Part shown: piece by piece, positions 24,491 through 31,827 of the stretch
Layout: every line of letters starts with the position of its first letter
How positions within the stretch are numbered: position 1 is the stretch's first letter
Origin: Nostoc sp. UHCC 0870
GTDB lineage: Bacteria > Cyanobacteriota > Cyanobacteriia > Cyanobacteriales > Nostocaceae
Assembly (NCBI RefSeq): GCF_022063185.1
Contig: NZ_CP091922.1
Coordinates: 1 to 35,711, forward strand
Direction: 5' to 3'
Length of the DNA: 35,711 bases
Notes under the pieces: generated by a model
Seen by the model: only the letters and a program-made list of their open reading frames with translations
The model's database searches: none
What the model was told of the DNA's origin: nothing
Program-made: the position numbers and the translations under genes

Positions 24491-26284
24491 TCAAATTTGG
24501 TTAAGCCTGATAACACCCTCGCCTATCCAGTCTGCTAAGTTAGCCCCAACAATTTCGTACATCCAGCCCTTAATTTGCTCCACAGTGAATCTTTCACCGT
24601 TCACTTTAAAGTTACTTTTAAACTCCCTAACATCAGCCTCTACTCGTTCAGTTCTGGTAAGATATTCATATAACTTTTGCGCCATTGTTGAGAGTTTATT
24701 AGGTGGATGTTGGGTTTCACCTGCCTGCTCACCAATATTGATTTCTAGTTCATAAATGCGTTCTAAAGTCGCTTTATCAATGGGTGGATTCGGGTTAGCT
24801 TGTGCTGCTGGTACGACATCACTAAAATCAGATATTTTTGCAGTCATTTTGGGCAGTTCAACTAATATCCATTCATTGGAACTATCGAGTTTGACCTTGG
24901 CTTTACCCGTAGATTTAGGCTGTAGTGTAACTGGATCTACTTGTGCCAAACATTCAACTTGGAGCATTTTAGAAACCAGATTATGTAAGCCCTTAATCCC
25001 AAATAAACAAGTCTGGGTATTGTTGTGAGCTACGACAGTTAAAGGCATCTCCTGTTTTCTGGATTTGGTTAACGCCAGCTTGCCGAACTTATCTAACAGT
25101 TCAGCATCCTTGATGAAGTCGCCGTAGGTGGTGGCCTCCTCACAGATGAAGGCTAACGCTTTGCCCTCGCTCCAAAGCTTCTGCCGCCATTGCTCTTCAC
25201 TTAAGGATGAATTGTTAAAGGTTTTTAACCGTTGTTCCAATTCCTCAACGTATTCGCGGATTTGTTGTTCTATATCCTCCCAGGAGTGATAACTTTCAAC
25301 CCCTCGCCATTCTGCACGGTTACTGTCAGGGTCAAGGACAATCACTCGGTAGCCAGCCTGTTTTTTCTGTTTGACGACGTAACGAGCCAGCCAAGACTTC
25401 CCGCCTCCTTGGTTGCCCCAAATTAAAGCCGTTTGTTTGATGAGGTTTTGCACCCATGCGGTGTTATTTTCGGGTGCGATAACTGGCTGCTGCGCTTGTT
25501 CGGTTACAGTTCCAGGTGTACCATGTGGTAGCTGTGCGGCTGGCTGTTGCTGTGGCTCGAATTTAGAAAAACTTGCACCACCGTCCAGCAAATGCCCAAA
25601 GTCATAATAATCATCAGCCGACATCGCCATGAGTAGGGCTATCTGCTGCTGTGGGGTAATACTGGCGATAAACTGTTGTCTGGCCTCAGCAATTTTAATA
25701 CCACGCAAGTATTTCAGTAGTTCGTTACCAGATAGGTCTAACAGTTGCTCACCAAGTTTTACACTGTAAGACGCTTTTACGCCTTCAAATTGTTTAGTAG
25801 CACGGTAGTGGGGTCTAATGTCGCTGAGATAGTCTTTGGCTTTACTTGTCAACAATAAACCGATTCCCCCCAACACCATTGCCCCTAGCCCAAAGTGAAT
25901 CTTAAACGGATTATCGGCTGGCAGTGAGCGAAAAACATATAAGCTTTCATGCTGGAGAAATGCCCACTCGTTATAGTTGGGGTTGCTGGTGCGGTACTGA
26001 TTAGCCTTTAAGTAGGGTTTTGGAATTTGCGATCGCTGCTCATATCGGCAATACTTATTACCTAAAAGTAAACCCTCTGTGTCTCCTTCTGCCTCTAGCG
26101 GTGCATCATAAACCCGTGCTGATTTTGGGTAAAAACATATTTCTTTCTTGGCTATCCCATCACCTAAATGTCCTACCACAACACAAATCACCGCGCCTAA
26201 CACCGATGCCACCATCAGCAGATTTAGACGCAGTGGCAGACTATAACGATGCTGGTTAAGTTCTGATGGTTTTACGTCTTTCAT
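24491..26284 (-). CDS. Membrane-anchored P-loop ATPase (HerA/FtsK/VirD4-like layout)
   Basis: The 597-aa protein has two membrane helices (about residues 21-39 and 131-147) with an external segment of about 90 residues holding two cysteines, then a cytoplasmic part. Walker A is GNQGGGKS (290-297) and Walker B ALAFICEEATT (about 376-386), followed by a sensor-like LTVVAHNNTQ. This two-TM-plus-ATPase plan is that of DNA-pumping proteins such as FtsK and VirD4/TraG, though overall similarity to a named family is not certain. It is the last gene of an eight-gene operon and overlaps the previous small membrane-protein gene by 4 bp (ATGA). Roles in DNA transfer, segregation at the membrane or defence are all open. 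Confidence 0.75.
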   Translation of the reverse strand: MKDVKPSELNQHRYSLPLRLNLLMVASVLGAVICVVVGHLGDGIAKKEICFYPKSARVYDAPLEAEGDTEGLLLGNKYCRYEQRSQIPKPYLKANQYRTSNPNYNEWAFLQHESLYVFRSLPADNPFKIHFGLGAMVLGGIGLLLTSKAKDYLSDIRPHYRATKQFEGVKASYSVKLGEQLLDLSGNELLKYLRGIKIAEARQQFIASITPQQQIALLMAMSADDYYDFGHLLDGGASFSKFEPQQQPAAQLPHGTPGTVTEQAQQPVIAPENNTAWVQNLIKQTALIWGNQGGGKSWLARYVVKQKKQAGYRVIVLDPDSNRAEWRGVESYHSWEDIEQQIREYVEELEQRLKTFNNSSLSEEQWRQKLWSEGKALAFICEEATTYGDFIKDAELLDKFGKLALTKSRKQEMPLTVVAHNNTQTCLFGIKGLHNLVSKMLQVECLAQVDPVTLQPKSTGKAKVKLDSSNEWILVELPKMTAKISDFSDVVPAAQANPNPPIDKATLERIYELEINIGEQAGETQHPPNKLSTMAQKLYEYLTRTERVEADVREFKSNFKVNGERFTVEQIKGWMYEIVGANLADWIGEGVIRLNQI

Positions 26285-26847
26285 TTCTTACGCCAGTAGA
26301 AAAATAGGACAACAGAAACAACGGCGGCTAACCCAAGAAATAACCCGTAATTAGTTTCCTTGGGTTTTTCGATGCCCTCATAGGCTTTTACCTGTTCAGT
26401 CACGGTAGAAAAACTGTTACGGGCTATTTTGTCCATGTCTTGGGCATCGCCTGTTAACTTCCATGAACTAGCTGCCAGGGTGGCACTGCGAATTACACCA
26501 ATGCCAAATTTCTGGCGGTCGCTGATTTGGGGAATGATGCTGTTGTGAAATCTTAAGTAGCAGAGGGTAGCCGCAAACGATGCCCCAACGGGTAAGCCAG
26601 CAATGACGGCGGGAAATAGTCCAATGCTGCCTGCAAGATAGAGATATTGGGTTGATGTGATTTGCAATCCTGCCAGGAATGCACCTTGGGAAATGCCTCG
26701 AATGATGGTGATACTGCTGTCAGTTTCAGCGATCGCCTGCTGTACTTGTTCCGAGTCGTACTGTTCACCGTCTACAGGCTGTACGCGCTCGTCTACAATC
26801 TCTGCATCAAAGTAAATTGGTGTTTGTTTTTGATTGTTGGTCAACAT
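26281..26847 (-). CDS. Small membrane protein, 188 aa
   Basis: The ATG at 26847 has AAGG 9 nt upstream; a GTG at 26856 is also possible but lies on that motif. The N-terminal 60 residues are polar; two long hydrophobic stretches follow (about 68-98 and 166-184), the last one ending in WRKK at the C-terminus, as in a tail anchor. Family not recognised. The gene overlaps the 597-aa ATPase gene by 4 bp, so the two are probably made in fixed ratio and may form a membrane complex. The gap to the gene before it is about 50 bp. Confidence 0.65.
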   Translation of the reverse strand: MLTNNQKQTPIYFDAEIVDERVQPVDGEQYDSEQVQQAIAETDSSITIIRGISQGAFLAGLQITSTQYLYLAGSIGLFPAVIAGLPVGASFAATLCYLRFHNSIIPQISDRQKFGIGVIRSATLAASSWKLTGDAQDMDKIARNSFSTVTEQVKAYEGIEKPKETNYGLFLGLAAVVSVVLFFYWRKK

Positions 26848-26900
26848 TAGCAACACCTTTGGGAAGAAAATTAGCCCAGGTGCTAGACCTGGGCTTTTGC

Positions 26901-27506
26901 TTAGTCAATCAACCGTCTAAAGAAACCTTTGGCACGATTAACAGCGTTAGAACCGTGTCTGTGAATGTCTTTTAAGGTTTCTTTGGCTCGGTCTGTGGGT
27001 GAAAGTCCTTGTTGCTTATCCTTTACCTGTTGCCAAACCTGAGATTGTGCCTTGGTAGCATCAATCTCAATGCCTCTGAGCGTTGCACGATGGGATTCAC
27101 CCAATAAGTTAAGTGTCCGCCCATGCCGAAACTGTTCTTGGGCTAGTTGGTTATCAGATGCGATAACTTTTTGCTGTAGACCATAGCCCAAACGTGCGTC
27201 GCTAACTCTGACCTGTGACCAACCATCAGCCATTTTGTTGATGCTAGTACCGGCGGCGGTGAGAAACTGGGTTTCTTCTGCCATGACTGCCTCGGTTGCT
27301 TTTAACCCTTGGTTGAGATTACCGAATACGGCTTTGGCGTTTTGGGCGCGTTGGGTTTGTTGGATGCGGAAGTCAGCCACCTGTGCTGCTGCTGTCTCAT
27401 TGCCGTCTAGGGCTTGAAATATGGTTTCTTGGCTGATGCCCGAAAGGGAATGTAAGGCAGCATAGGTGATGGGTGCATCTAGTTTGAGTTTTACTGTCCG
27501 GTTCAT
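26901..27506 (-). CDS. Hypothetical helical protein, 201 aa
   Basis: The start is the ATG at 27506, which shares one base with the previous stop (TGATG), a classic coupling signal; an ATG three codons upstream sits too close to AGGAG. The product is soluble, Ala- and Gln-rich and predicted almost entirely helical (for instance EEQFLT-like and QAQSQVWQQVKDKQQG-like stretches near residues 80-165), ending in basic residues (HRHGSNAVNRAKGFFRR). This may be a coiled-coil scaffold or DNA-associated protein of the operon. No family recognised. Confidence 0.6.
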   Translation of the reverse strand: MNRTVKLKLDAPITYAALHSLSGISQETIFQALDGNETAAAQVADFRIQQTQRAQNAKAVFGNLNQGLKATEAVMAEETQFLTAAGTSINKMADGWSQVRVSDARLGYGLQQKVIASDNQLAQEQFRHGRTLNLLGESHRATLRGIEIDATKAQSQVWQQVKDKQQGLSPTDRAKETLKDIHRHGSNAVNRAKGFFRRLID

Positions 27507-27901
27507 CACTCCCATGCTCCTAGTTCTTCAAGTCTTGTGAAGATGTTGCAAGCTTTGTCTCTAGTTGCGTCATCAGCAATATTATTTAGTGCTGTTAAAT
27601 CGCCTTCCCCAAGTCTCCAAATCGTTTCGTCTGGTAGTTCAGAGCCAAAATTCCCTAAAAACTGACCATGAGTTAGAGGATTTGGTGTTTCGTCAATAGT
27701 TTCAAATTGGTCATAGATTCCAGATTGCAAGTATGGCAGTGCTTCTCGAATGATTTGCTGTTGCTCTGGTGTTCTGCCTAAGTCTGGTTGGTATGGATCA
27801 TCATTGGCCACAATTTGCGCTGCTTCTTGTGCCAAATCTGACGGGCATCCATTGTTTGTGAGTGCGTTTAATGCGGCGGTAAATAGATTCTCGTTGTTCA
27901 T
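27506..27901 (-). CDS. Hypothetical acidic protein, 131 aa
   Basis: The product is soluble and acidic with alternating helices and Pro-rich loops (DDPYQPDLGRTPEQQQIIRE, then TPNPLTHGQFLGNFGSELPD). No membrane segment, signal peptide or known motif is visible. It is part of the actin-to-ATPase operon: the next gene starts on its stop codon (TGATG). The 87 bp before it contain two HIP1 octamers (27946, 27973). No good ribosome binding site precedes the ATG. Confidence 0.6.
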   Translation of the reverse strand: MNNENLFTAALNALTNNGCPSDLAQEAAQIVANDDPYQPDLGRTPEQQQIIREALPYLQSGIYDQFETIDETPNPLTHGQFLGNFGSELPDETIWRLGEGDLTALNNIADDATRDKACNIFTRLEELGAWE

Positions 27902-27988
27902 CTTGGTAAAATCTTTGTAGTGTGTGTATTCGATGCACTGGTGGGGCGATCGCTTTGCTTTGGTCGGCGGATGCGATCGCTCTCCCCA

Positions 27989-28186
27989 TCACTGAAAAAA
28001 ACCTTCTCTTGATACATCCACAGCACAAGCTGTTGCTTCCCACCCAAGGGCATTAAGAAATTGCGTAACGTCGCCGATTGTGACATCTGCATCAATTTGT
28101 AGTGCTAAAAATTGCGGATGCTGTCTGATTTGAGTGAGTAATTGTTGGGTTTGTGCAATCAATTCTGGTAATGGTTGATTACTCAT
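27989..28186 (-). CDS. Hypothetical small protein, 65 aa
   Basis: GAGGTG lies 4-5 nt before the ATG, a strong ribosome binding site. The product is two or three helices (LPELIAQTQQLLTQIRQHPQ, then a short ALQIDADVTIGDVTQFLNAL segment) with no cysteine pair motif or membrane segment. It follows the 88-aa gene by 11 bp in the operon. Function unknown. Confidence 0.6.
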   Translation of the reverse strand: MSNQPLPELIAQTQQLLTQIRQHPQFLALQIDADVTIGDVTQFLNALGWEATACAVDVSREGFFQ

Positions 28187-28197
28187 AATTCACCTCA

Positions 28198-28464
28198 TCA
28201 AAATATTGATAATTGCAATGATTCTTGAGAAAGTACAGAACTCTTTGTTGTGACTCCTTCTACCTCATAACAACGAGTAGTTAAAGCTTTATGATTCAGC
28301 TTTAAATCCGCTTTTTTTCGTTGTCCTGCTAGTGGTCGAAAAATGAATTGTGGTGCTGGGATTGTGCCTGTTTTGTAGAGATACTGATACAGCGTTCTGT
28401 CAATCTGGTAAACTTTGGATTGGCTTAATAGTGTGCTGTCATAAACTCTGTTCAAGTTTTTCAT
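28198..28464 (-). CDS. Hypothetical basic protein, 88 aa
   Basis: The start overlaps the stop of the preceding ParR-like gene by 4 bp (ATGA). The product is basic, with a segment VYQIDRTLYQYLYKTGTIPA that looks like a small helical DNA-binding element and a Lys/Arg-rich middle (PLAGQRKKADLKLNHK). No recognisable family. As it sits between a likely DNA-binding protein and small unknown genes in the actin operon, a structural or regulatory DNA role is possible. Confidence 0.6.
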   Translation of the reverse strand: MKNLNRVYDSTLLSQSKVYQIDRTLYQYLYKTGTIPAPQFIFRPLAGQRKKADLKLNHKALTTRCYEVEGVTTKSSVLSQESLQLSIF

Positions 28465-28724
28465 GAAGCTACCCCTTTAAACTGACTAACCATAGAAGCT
28501 ATTCCTGCTTTATTGGGCTGAGTTGCTGTTGGTGTAGATGCCTGATTTTGATTTTTTGGTAGTGTTTGTAAATTGACCCCACCCTGAAAAATTAGCTTCT
28601 CTACTGCTGCTGATAGTGCCTGTGTTGGGGCATCTTGAGGGATACCAAACATCTGGCACAATTCATAAACTGCTAAGTACGAGATGCTTATACGCCGAGA
28701 TTCGTAGGAAGTTTTATCAGCCAC
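28461..28724 (-). CDS. Probable ParR-like ribbon-helix-helix partner of the actin
   Basis: The start is a GTG at 28724 preceded by AGGAG, which overlaps the last codons of the actin gene. The 87-aa product has a strand-helix-helix pattern (RRISISYL, AVYELCQMFGI, TQALSAAVEKLI; about residues 10-48) that fits a ribbon-helix-helix fold, then a Gln/Thr/Pro-rich linker and a short C-terminal helix (GIASMVSQFKGV). In ParMRC systems ParR is such a DNA-binding protein that links the centromere to actin filaments through its tail. The adjacency to the ParM-like gene supports this; sequence identity to known ParR is not established. Confidence 0.55.
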   Translation of the reverse strand: MADKTSYESRRISISYLAVYELCQMFGIPQDAPTQALSAAVEKLIFQGGVNLQTLPKNQNQASTPTATQPNKAGIASMVSQFKGVAS

Positions 28725-28728
28725 TTGT

Positions 28729-29844
28729 TTACACTCCTATTGAGTTTTCTGTTAATAACTTCAGTCCAAAAGCATTGATGAATTGGGAATTTGGTAAGAC
28801 CACAAAGCCTAAACCTGCGAGGTTTTGATCCACCACTGGCAGTGAAACACCACCACCCCAAGCGACAAGATATTTAGCACGGTCTAGGTAATTACCAGAG
28901 GTAACGAAATTGGCGAATTTCTCAATTCTGGTAGACCACCAATCATCAAGACATTGCTTATATTCATCCTCAAATTTCTTACCTGTGAGGTGATTTCCTC
29001 CATAAGTTAAAGTGCCTTCTAAAATGCCATTGTTCACTAAAGAAGGTGAATGTTTGACATCCTTGGATAGCAGACTTACTTTGTCGTTTCGTTTGTCTAA
29101 TGCTTCTGCGATCATTGAGTGCAGTTCACCGCATCCACCTTCAATTAGATGGCGGTCTATGACTGCACCATTGCCGTTAAATACGGTAATCAGCCAAGTG
29201 GATGAACCAATATCAAGGGCGATAGCGATTTCTGATTCTTCTAGGGCTAGGGTTGGTTCACCGAATAAACAATGGGCGATGCTGCCAAACCCCTCTGGAT
29301 AAATGCCTGTGACTACGATGGATACTGTCTTGGTGACAATCTCACGATTTACGGGGTGTTTGTGCTGGAAGGTGTGAGTACCTTGAACTCTGCGCTTGAT
29401 TTCTCCTCCCCAACGTTCTGGGTTGTGGTTACTCAAGCTAATTGAAAGTTTCATGCCATCTGGAATATTCAGAACTGCCAAGTCTGCAAGGATGCTTTCT
29501 AATGCCAGTTCTGCTTTTTTGGCTTTGTCGTCGTGTAGTAGGGTGTGGTCAAGTTTTGCGATCGCTGCACTTCCCCAAAAAAATTGAGTGTCTTTTAAGT
29601 CTTTGCGTGACCCTTCGACATAACGCACCCAGCACCCATCTTTAGAAATTGTTTCGTGAAGTTGGTTGTTGCGGTTGCGAACTACTGAGTAGGCGGCTGG
29701 CATCATGATGCAAAAATCACCATAGGTTGCCTTGCCATACCCAGCACCAGGGTCTTTACCTGCAATCAGGGCATTTAACCCAGAATTGGCAAGCCAGTTG
29801 GCTTGAACGAGCCAATTTTTGGCATTGGTGTATGTGGTTGTCAT
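28729..29844 (-). CDS. ParM/StbA-like actin ATPase
   Basis: The 371-aa product has the actin-fold motifs: phosphate-1 loop GKDPGAGYGK (residues 29-38), phosphate-2 loop ALDIGSSTW starting with Asp211, and an adenosine motif AWGGGVSLPV near residue 330. This places it with ParM/StbA-like plasmid actins that polymerise with ATP and push or sort plasmid copies. Here the gene leads an eight-gene operon that ends in a membrane ATPase, which is not the standard parMRC layout. No clear ribosome binding site was seen; the ATG at 29844 gives the full first strand. A HIP1 octamer lies at 29558. Confidence 0.85.
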   Translation of the reverse strand: MTTTYTNAKNWLVQANWLANSGLNALIAGKDPGAGYGKATYGDFCIMMPAAYSVVRNRNNQLHETISKDGCWVRYVEGSRKDLKDTQFFWGSAAIAKLDHTLLHDDKAKKAELALESILADLAVLNIPDGMKLSISLSNHNPERWGGEIKRRVQGTHTFQHKHPVNREIVTKTVSIVVTGIYPEGFGSIAHCLFGEPTLALEESEIAIALDIGSSTWLITVFNGNGAVIDRHLIEGGCGELHSMIAEALDKRNDKVSLLSKDVKHSPSLVNNGILEGTLTYGGNHLTGKKFEDEYKQCLDDWWSTRIEKFANFVTSGNYLDRAKYLVAWGGGVSLPVVDQNLAGLGFVVLPNSQFINAFGLKLLTENSIGV

Positions 29845-29995
29845 GGTTCTGATGGTTAGTAAAAGTCTTATTTATTCTGGCTTTGGAGAATTTAAAGGCA
29901 CAATCGCCTTCAATCCACACATCCAGTTAAAGGCTTGCCTAAACGTCACTTTCTGGCTTCTATTGCCTTTGTTGGGTGGCTGTTTTTGGCTGATG

Positions 29996-30045
29996 ATGCT
30001 ATCGTAGCATTATGTGCATTTTGCGTCAAATGCTATGAAGTAGCA
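29996..30045. promoter_or_regulatory. Paired inverted repeats, likely operator of the ribbon-helix-helix gene
   Basis: ATGCTA-TCG-TAGCAT at 29996-30010 and TGCTA-N5-TAGCA at 30031-30045 share the same half-site. They sit in the divergent promoter region between the actin operon and the CopG-like gene. Such tandem half-sites are typical for ribbon-helix-helix repressors. Inference from symmetry and place. Confidence 0.5.
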
Positions 30046-30095
30046 AGACACTACTGGTTAACAAGAAATAAACTAATGGGAGGAAGTAGTATTCT

Positions 30096-30299
30096 ATGAA
30101 TTGTTCACAGAATGAGATTATGAGTAAACGAATATCAGTTGTGCTGCCAGATGATATAGGAGAGGCTGTAGAGAAAATGGCAGAGGAAGAAATGCGATCG
30201 CTCAGTCAGATGGGAGCAATCTTAATCACTGAAGCAGTAAAATCTCGACAAGGTGAAACACCAGCACCGAAGGGCAACAAAGATAAAGGTGCAGCATGA
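30096..30299 (+). CDS. CopG-like ribbon-helix-helix DNA-binding protein
   Basis: The core MSKRISVVLPDDIGEAVEKM followed by AEEEMRSLSQMGAILITEAV is a clear ribbon-helix-helix protein. The ATG at 30096 has GGGAGGA about 11 nt upstream; the ATG at 30120 matches the usual family start but has only a weak site, so either may be used (67 or 59 aa). The product likely represses its own operon and perhaps the divergent actin operon through the TGCTA/TAGCA repeats upstream. It overlaps the next gene by 4 bp. A HIP1 octamer lies at 30194. Confidence 0.8.
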   Translation: MNCSQNEIMSKRISVVLPDDIGEAVEKMAEEEMRSLSQMGAILITEAVKSRQGETPAPKGNKDKGAA

Positions 30300-30502
30300 T
30301 GGACGAAAGGCAACCAGACATTAAACGCTCTAAGGGCAAATTCGACCCAGTAACAGAGACTAGGGACTGGTCAGCCGCCGCATCTGAGGAACGTTGCAGA
30401 AAACTTGCAAAAGCTAAAGGAAAACGATTAGTCGAAATTATCGATACTGAAGACGAACCATTACCAATAATTTGTATTTTTGAGGATTACCCAGATGAGT
30501 GA
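30296..30502 (+). CDS. Hypothetical protein, 68 aa
   Basis: The start overlaps the preceding stop (ATGA). The product has a basic first half (DIKRSKGKFDPVTETRDWSA) and an acidic C-terminus (EIIDTEDEPLPIICIFEDYP). No recognised family and no membrane segment. The tight spacing with genes on both sides suggests a single transcript with the ribbon-helix-helix gene, and a possible partner role to it. Confidence 0.6.
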   Translation: MMDERQPDIKRSKGKFDPVTETRDWSAAASEERCRKLAKAKGKRLVEIIDTEDEPLPIICIFEDYPDE

Positions 30503-30737
30503 AACAGCTACCCAAATACCAATCACTGCCATCATCCCTATGCTGACGGCAATCGGCGATCGCTCCTGGCAGCAATTTAAAGCTCTAGAAATTAATTTTG
30601 CTCAAGAGTACGGTGTGGAGGTTTGGGAGGATGTTTTCAACTTTCGCCTACTGCCAGCACTAGATAAAGAATCAAAGAGATGGCTATTGGTTCAAAAGTG
30701 CAGTCAAGGTATTATTTCAATCAAAAACGTGGCGTAG
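30495..30737 (+). CDS. Hypothetical protein, 80 aa
   Basis: The ATG at 30495 overlaps the upstream gene by 8 bp; a TTG at 30480 also opens the frame but is not preferred. The product MSETATQIPITAIIPMLTAI continues with DRSWQQFKALEINFAQEYGV and a helical tail. It is a small, soluble, helical protein with several tryptophans. Family not recognised. A HIP1 octamer lies at 30556. It is the third gene of the unit starting at 30096. Confidence 0.6.
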   Translation: MSETATQIPITAIIPMLTAIGDRSWQQFKALEINFAQEYGVEVWEDVFNFRLLPALDKESKRWLLVQKCSQGIISIKNVA

Positions 30738-30814
30738 CGATCACCACAAGACGCGCCAAAAAACCAAAATCTCAGAAGCAACAGTTAACGCTAATTTCAC
30801 ATGATTAATTTTTG

Positions 30815-31549
30815 ATGTCGCCAATGACTACCGTAAAAGACCCACCAAGCGATTTTCAACTCCCGCCGCACAACGACGCGGCGTTAGAGATGCTTCGGGA
30901 AGCGAAAGACTATGAAACCACTGTTGCTCTAGCGGCTGGTGGTGCTGCGCTGGCTACAGGTGGCATAGTTCATCCGTTAGGCTGGTTACTTTTTGGATTG
31001 GCTTACAAGCCATTGGTACGAGTTGAAAAACTTGCTCGGTTAGAAAAATTAACAGCCCTCCTTTTGGATGAGTTTAAAAATGAGGGGATACAAGTCTTTC
31101 CGGTGCTTCAGATAGAGGACAAGAACCCTATTGACTTGTTCATTAAGTTTCCACGCAAAACTCACTTATTTATCTCGATTCGCTCAAAAGGAGACAGCGA
31201 GATTGTCTACAACGAAAAAAGGGAGGTTTTGCAGGTAAAACGGAAAAACAAGAGTGGTTTGAGAACCTGGCAACCCTGCCCTCTAGTTGAACTAGCAGAT
31301 TACAAAAGCTGGGTTGATAAAAATAGAAATTTGTTTGGGATGTCCTCTCGTGAAGCTCAAAAGACACCCACAGCGAAAGTTTTGGTCTTATGGCCGCCTA
31401 CTGTGGCGGATACCCATCACAATGACCAACTTTATTCTGAGATAGGAAGTATCAAAATTCTGGCTCTCAGAAGAAAAGGCACTGCGTTTGTTATTCAAAA
31501 GGAGGAAGTAACAGAGTTTATTAAGGCTTGGTTAGCCCAGTACAAATAG
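30815..31549 (+). CDS. Hypothetical protein with one hydrophobic helix and a nuclease-like core
   Basis: The frame opens with TTG, ATG and a second ATG within 12 bases; the ATG at 30815 gives 244 aa. A Gly/Ala-rich hydrophobic segment at about residues 40-62 (VALAAGGAALATGGIVHPLG) may insert in the membrane. After it the order of elements, LDEFKNEGIQVFPVLQIED, then NPIDLFIKFPRKTHLFISIR with a following SKGDS, resembles small PD-(D/E)XK or NERD-like folds, where an Asp strand is followed by a strand with a Lys; this is only a resemblance. The last third contains TAKVLVLWPPT and AFVIQKEEVTEFIKAWL. It is followed by a strong hairpin. Confidence 0.6.
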   Translation: MSPMTTVKDPPSDFQLPPHNDAALEMLREAKDYETTVALAAGGAALATGGIVHPLGWLLFGLAYKPLVRVEKLARLEKLTALLLDEFKNEGIQVFPVLQIEDKNPIDLFIKFPRKTHLFISIRSKGDSEIVYNEKREVLQVKRKNKSGLRTWQPCPLVELADYKSWVDKNRNLFGMSSREAQKTPTAKVLVLWPPTVADTHHNDQLYSEIGSIKILALRRKGTAFVIQKEEVTEFIKAWLAQYK

Positions 31550-31560
31550 GCTAAAAGCAG

Positions 31561-31594
31561 AAAACCTCACGTCCTGCGAGGACAGCAAGGTTTT
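31561..31594 (+). terminator. Intrinsic terminator-like hairpin after 31549
   Basis: AAAACCT and GTCCT pair with AGGAC and AGGTTTT around a GCG loop, with small internal mismatches between the two stem parts. The downstream arm ends in TTTT. It lies 12 bp beyond the stop of the 244-aa gene and separates it from rep. Confidence 0.65.
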
Positions 31595-31827
31595 CCAATG
31601 GAATTGGGGTATCTGGTTGTGCCAACCGCCGGATTAATATCCCTAATAGTAATCTTATCAAAGATGATTGGGGTGTTCAGCCATTTTAACACCGTCAATT
31701 CAAAGACAAACAGTAGTTCAGGAATTTTATGTAATTTTGGTCTAATTTTTCTGAAAGTTTGTATTAGGAGATTACTGCAACGGGATAGCTCCAATTCCTC
31801 CACCACACATCAAGGAGGAATAGCTAA

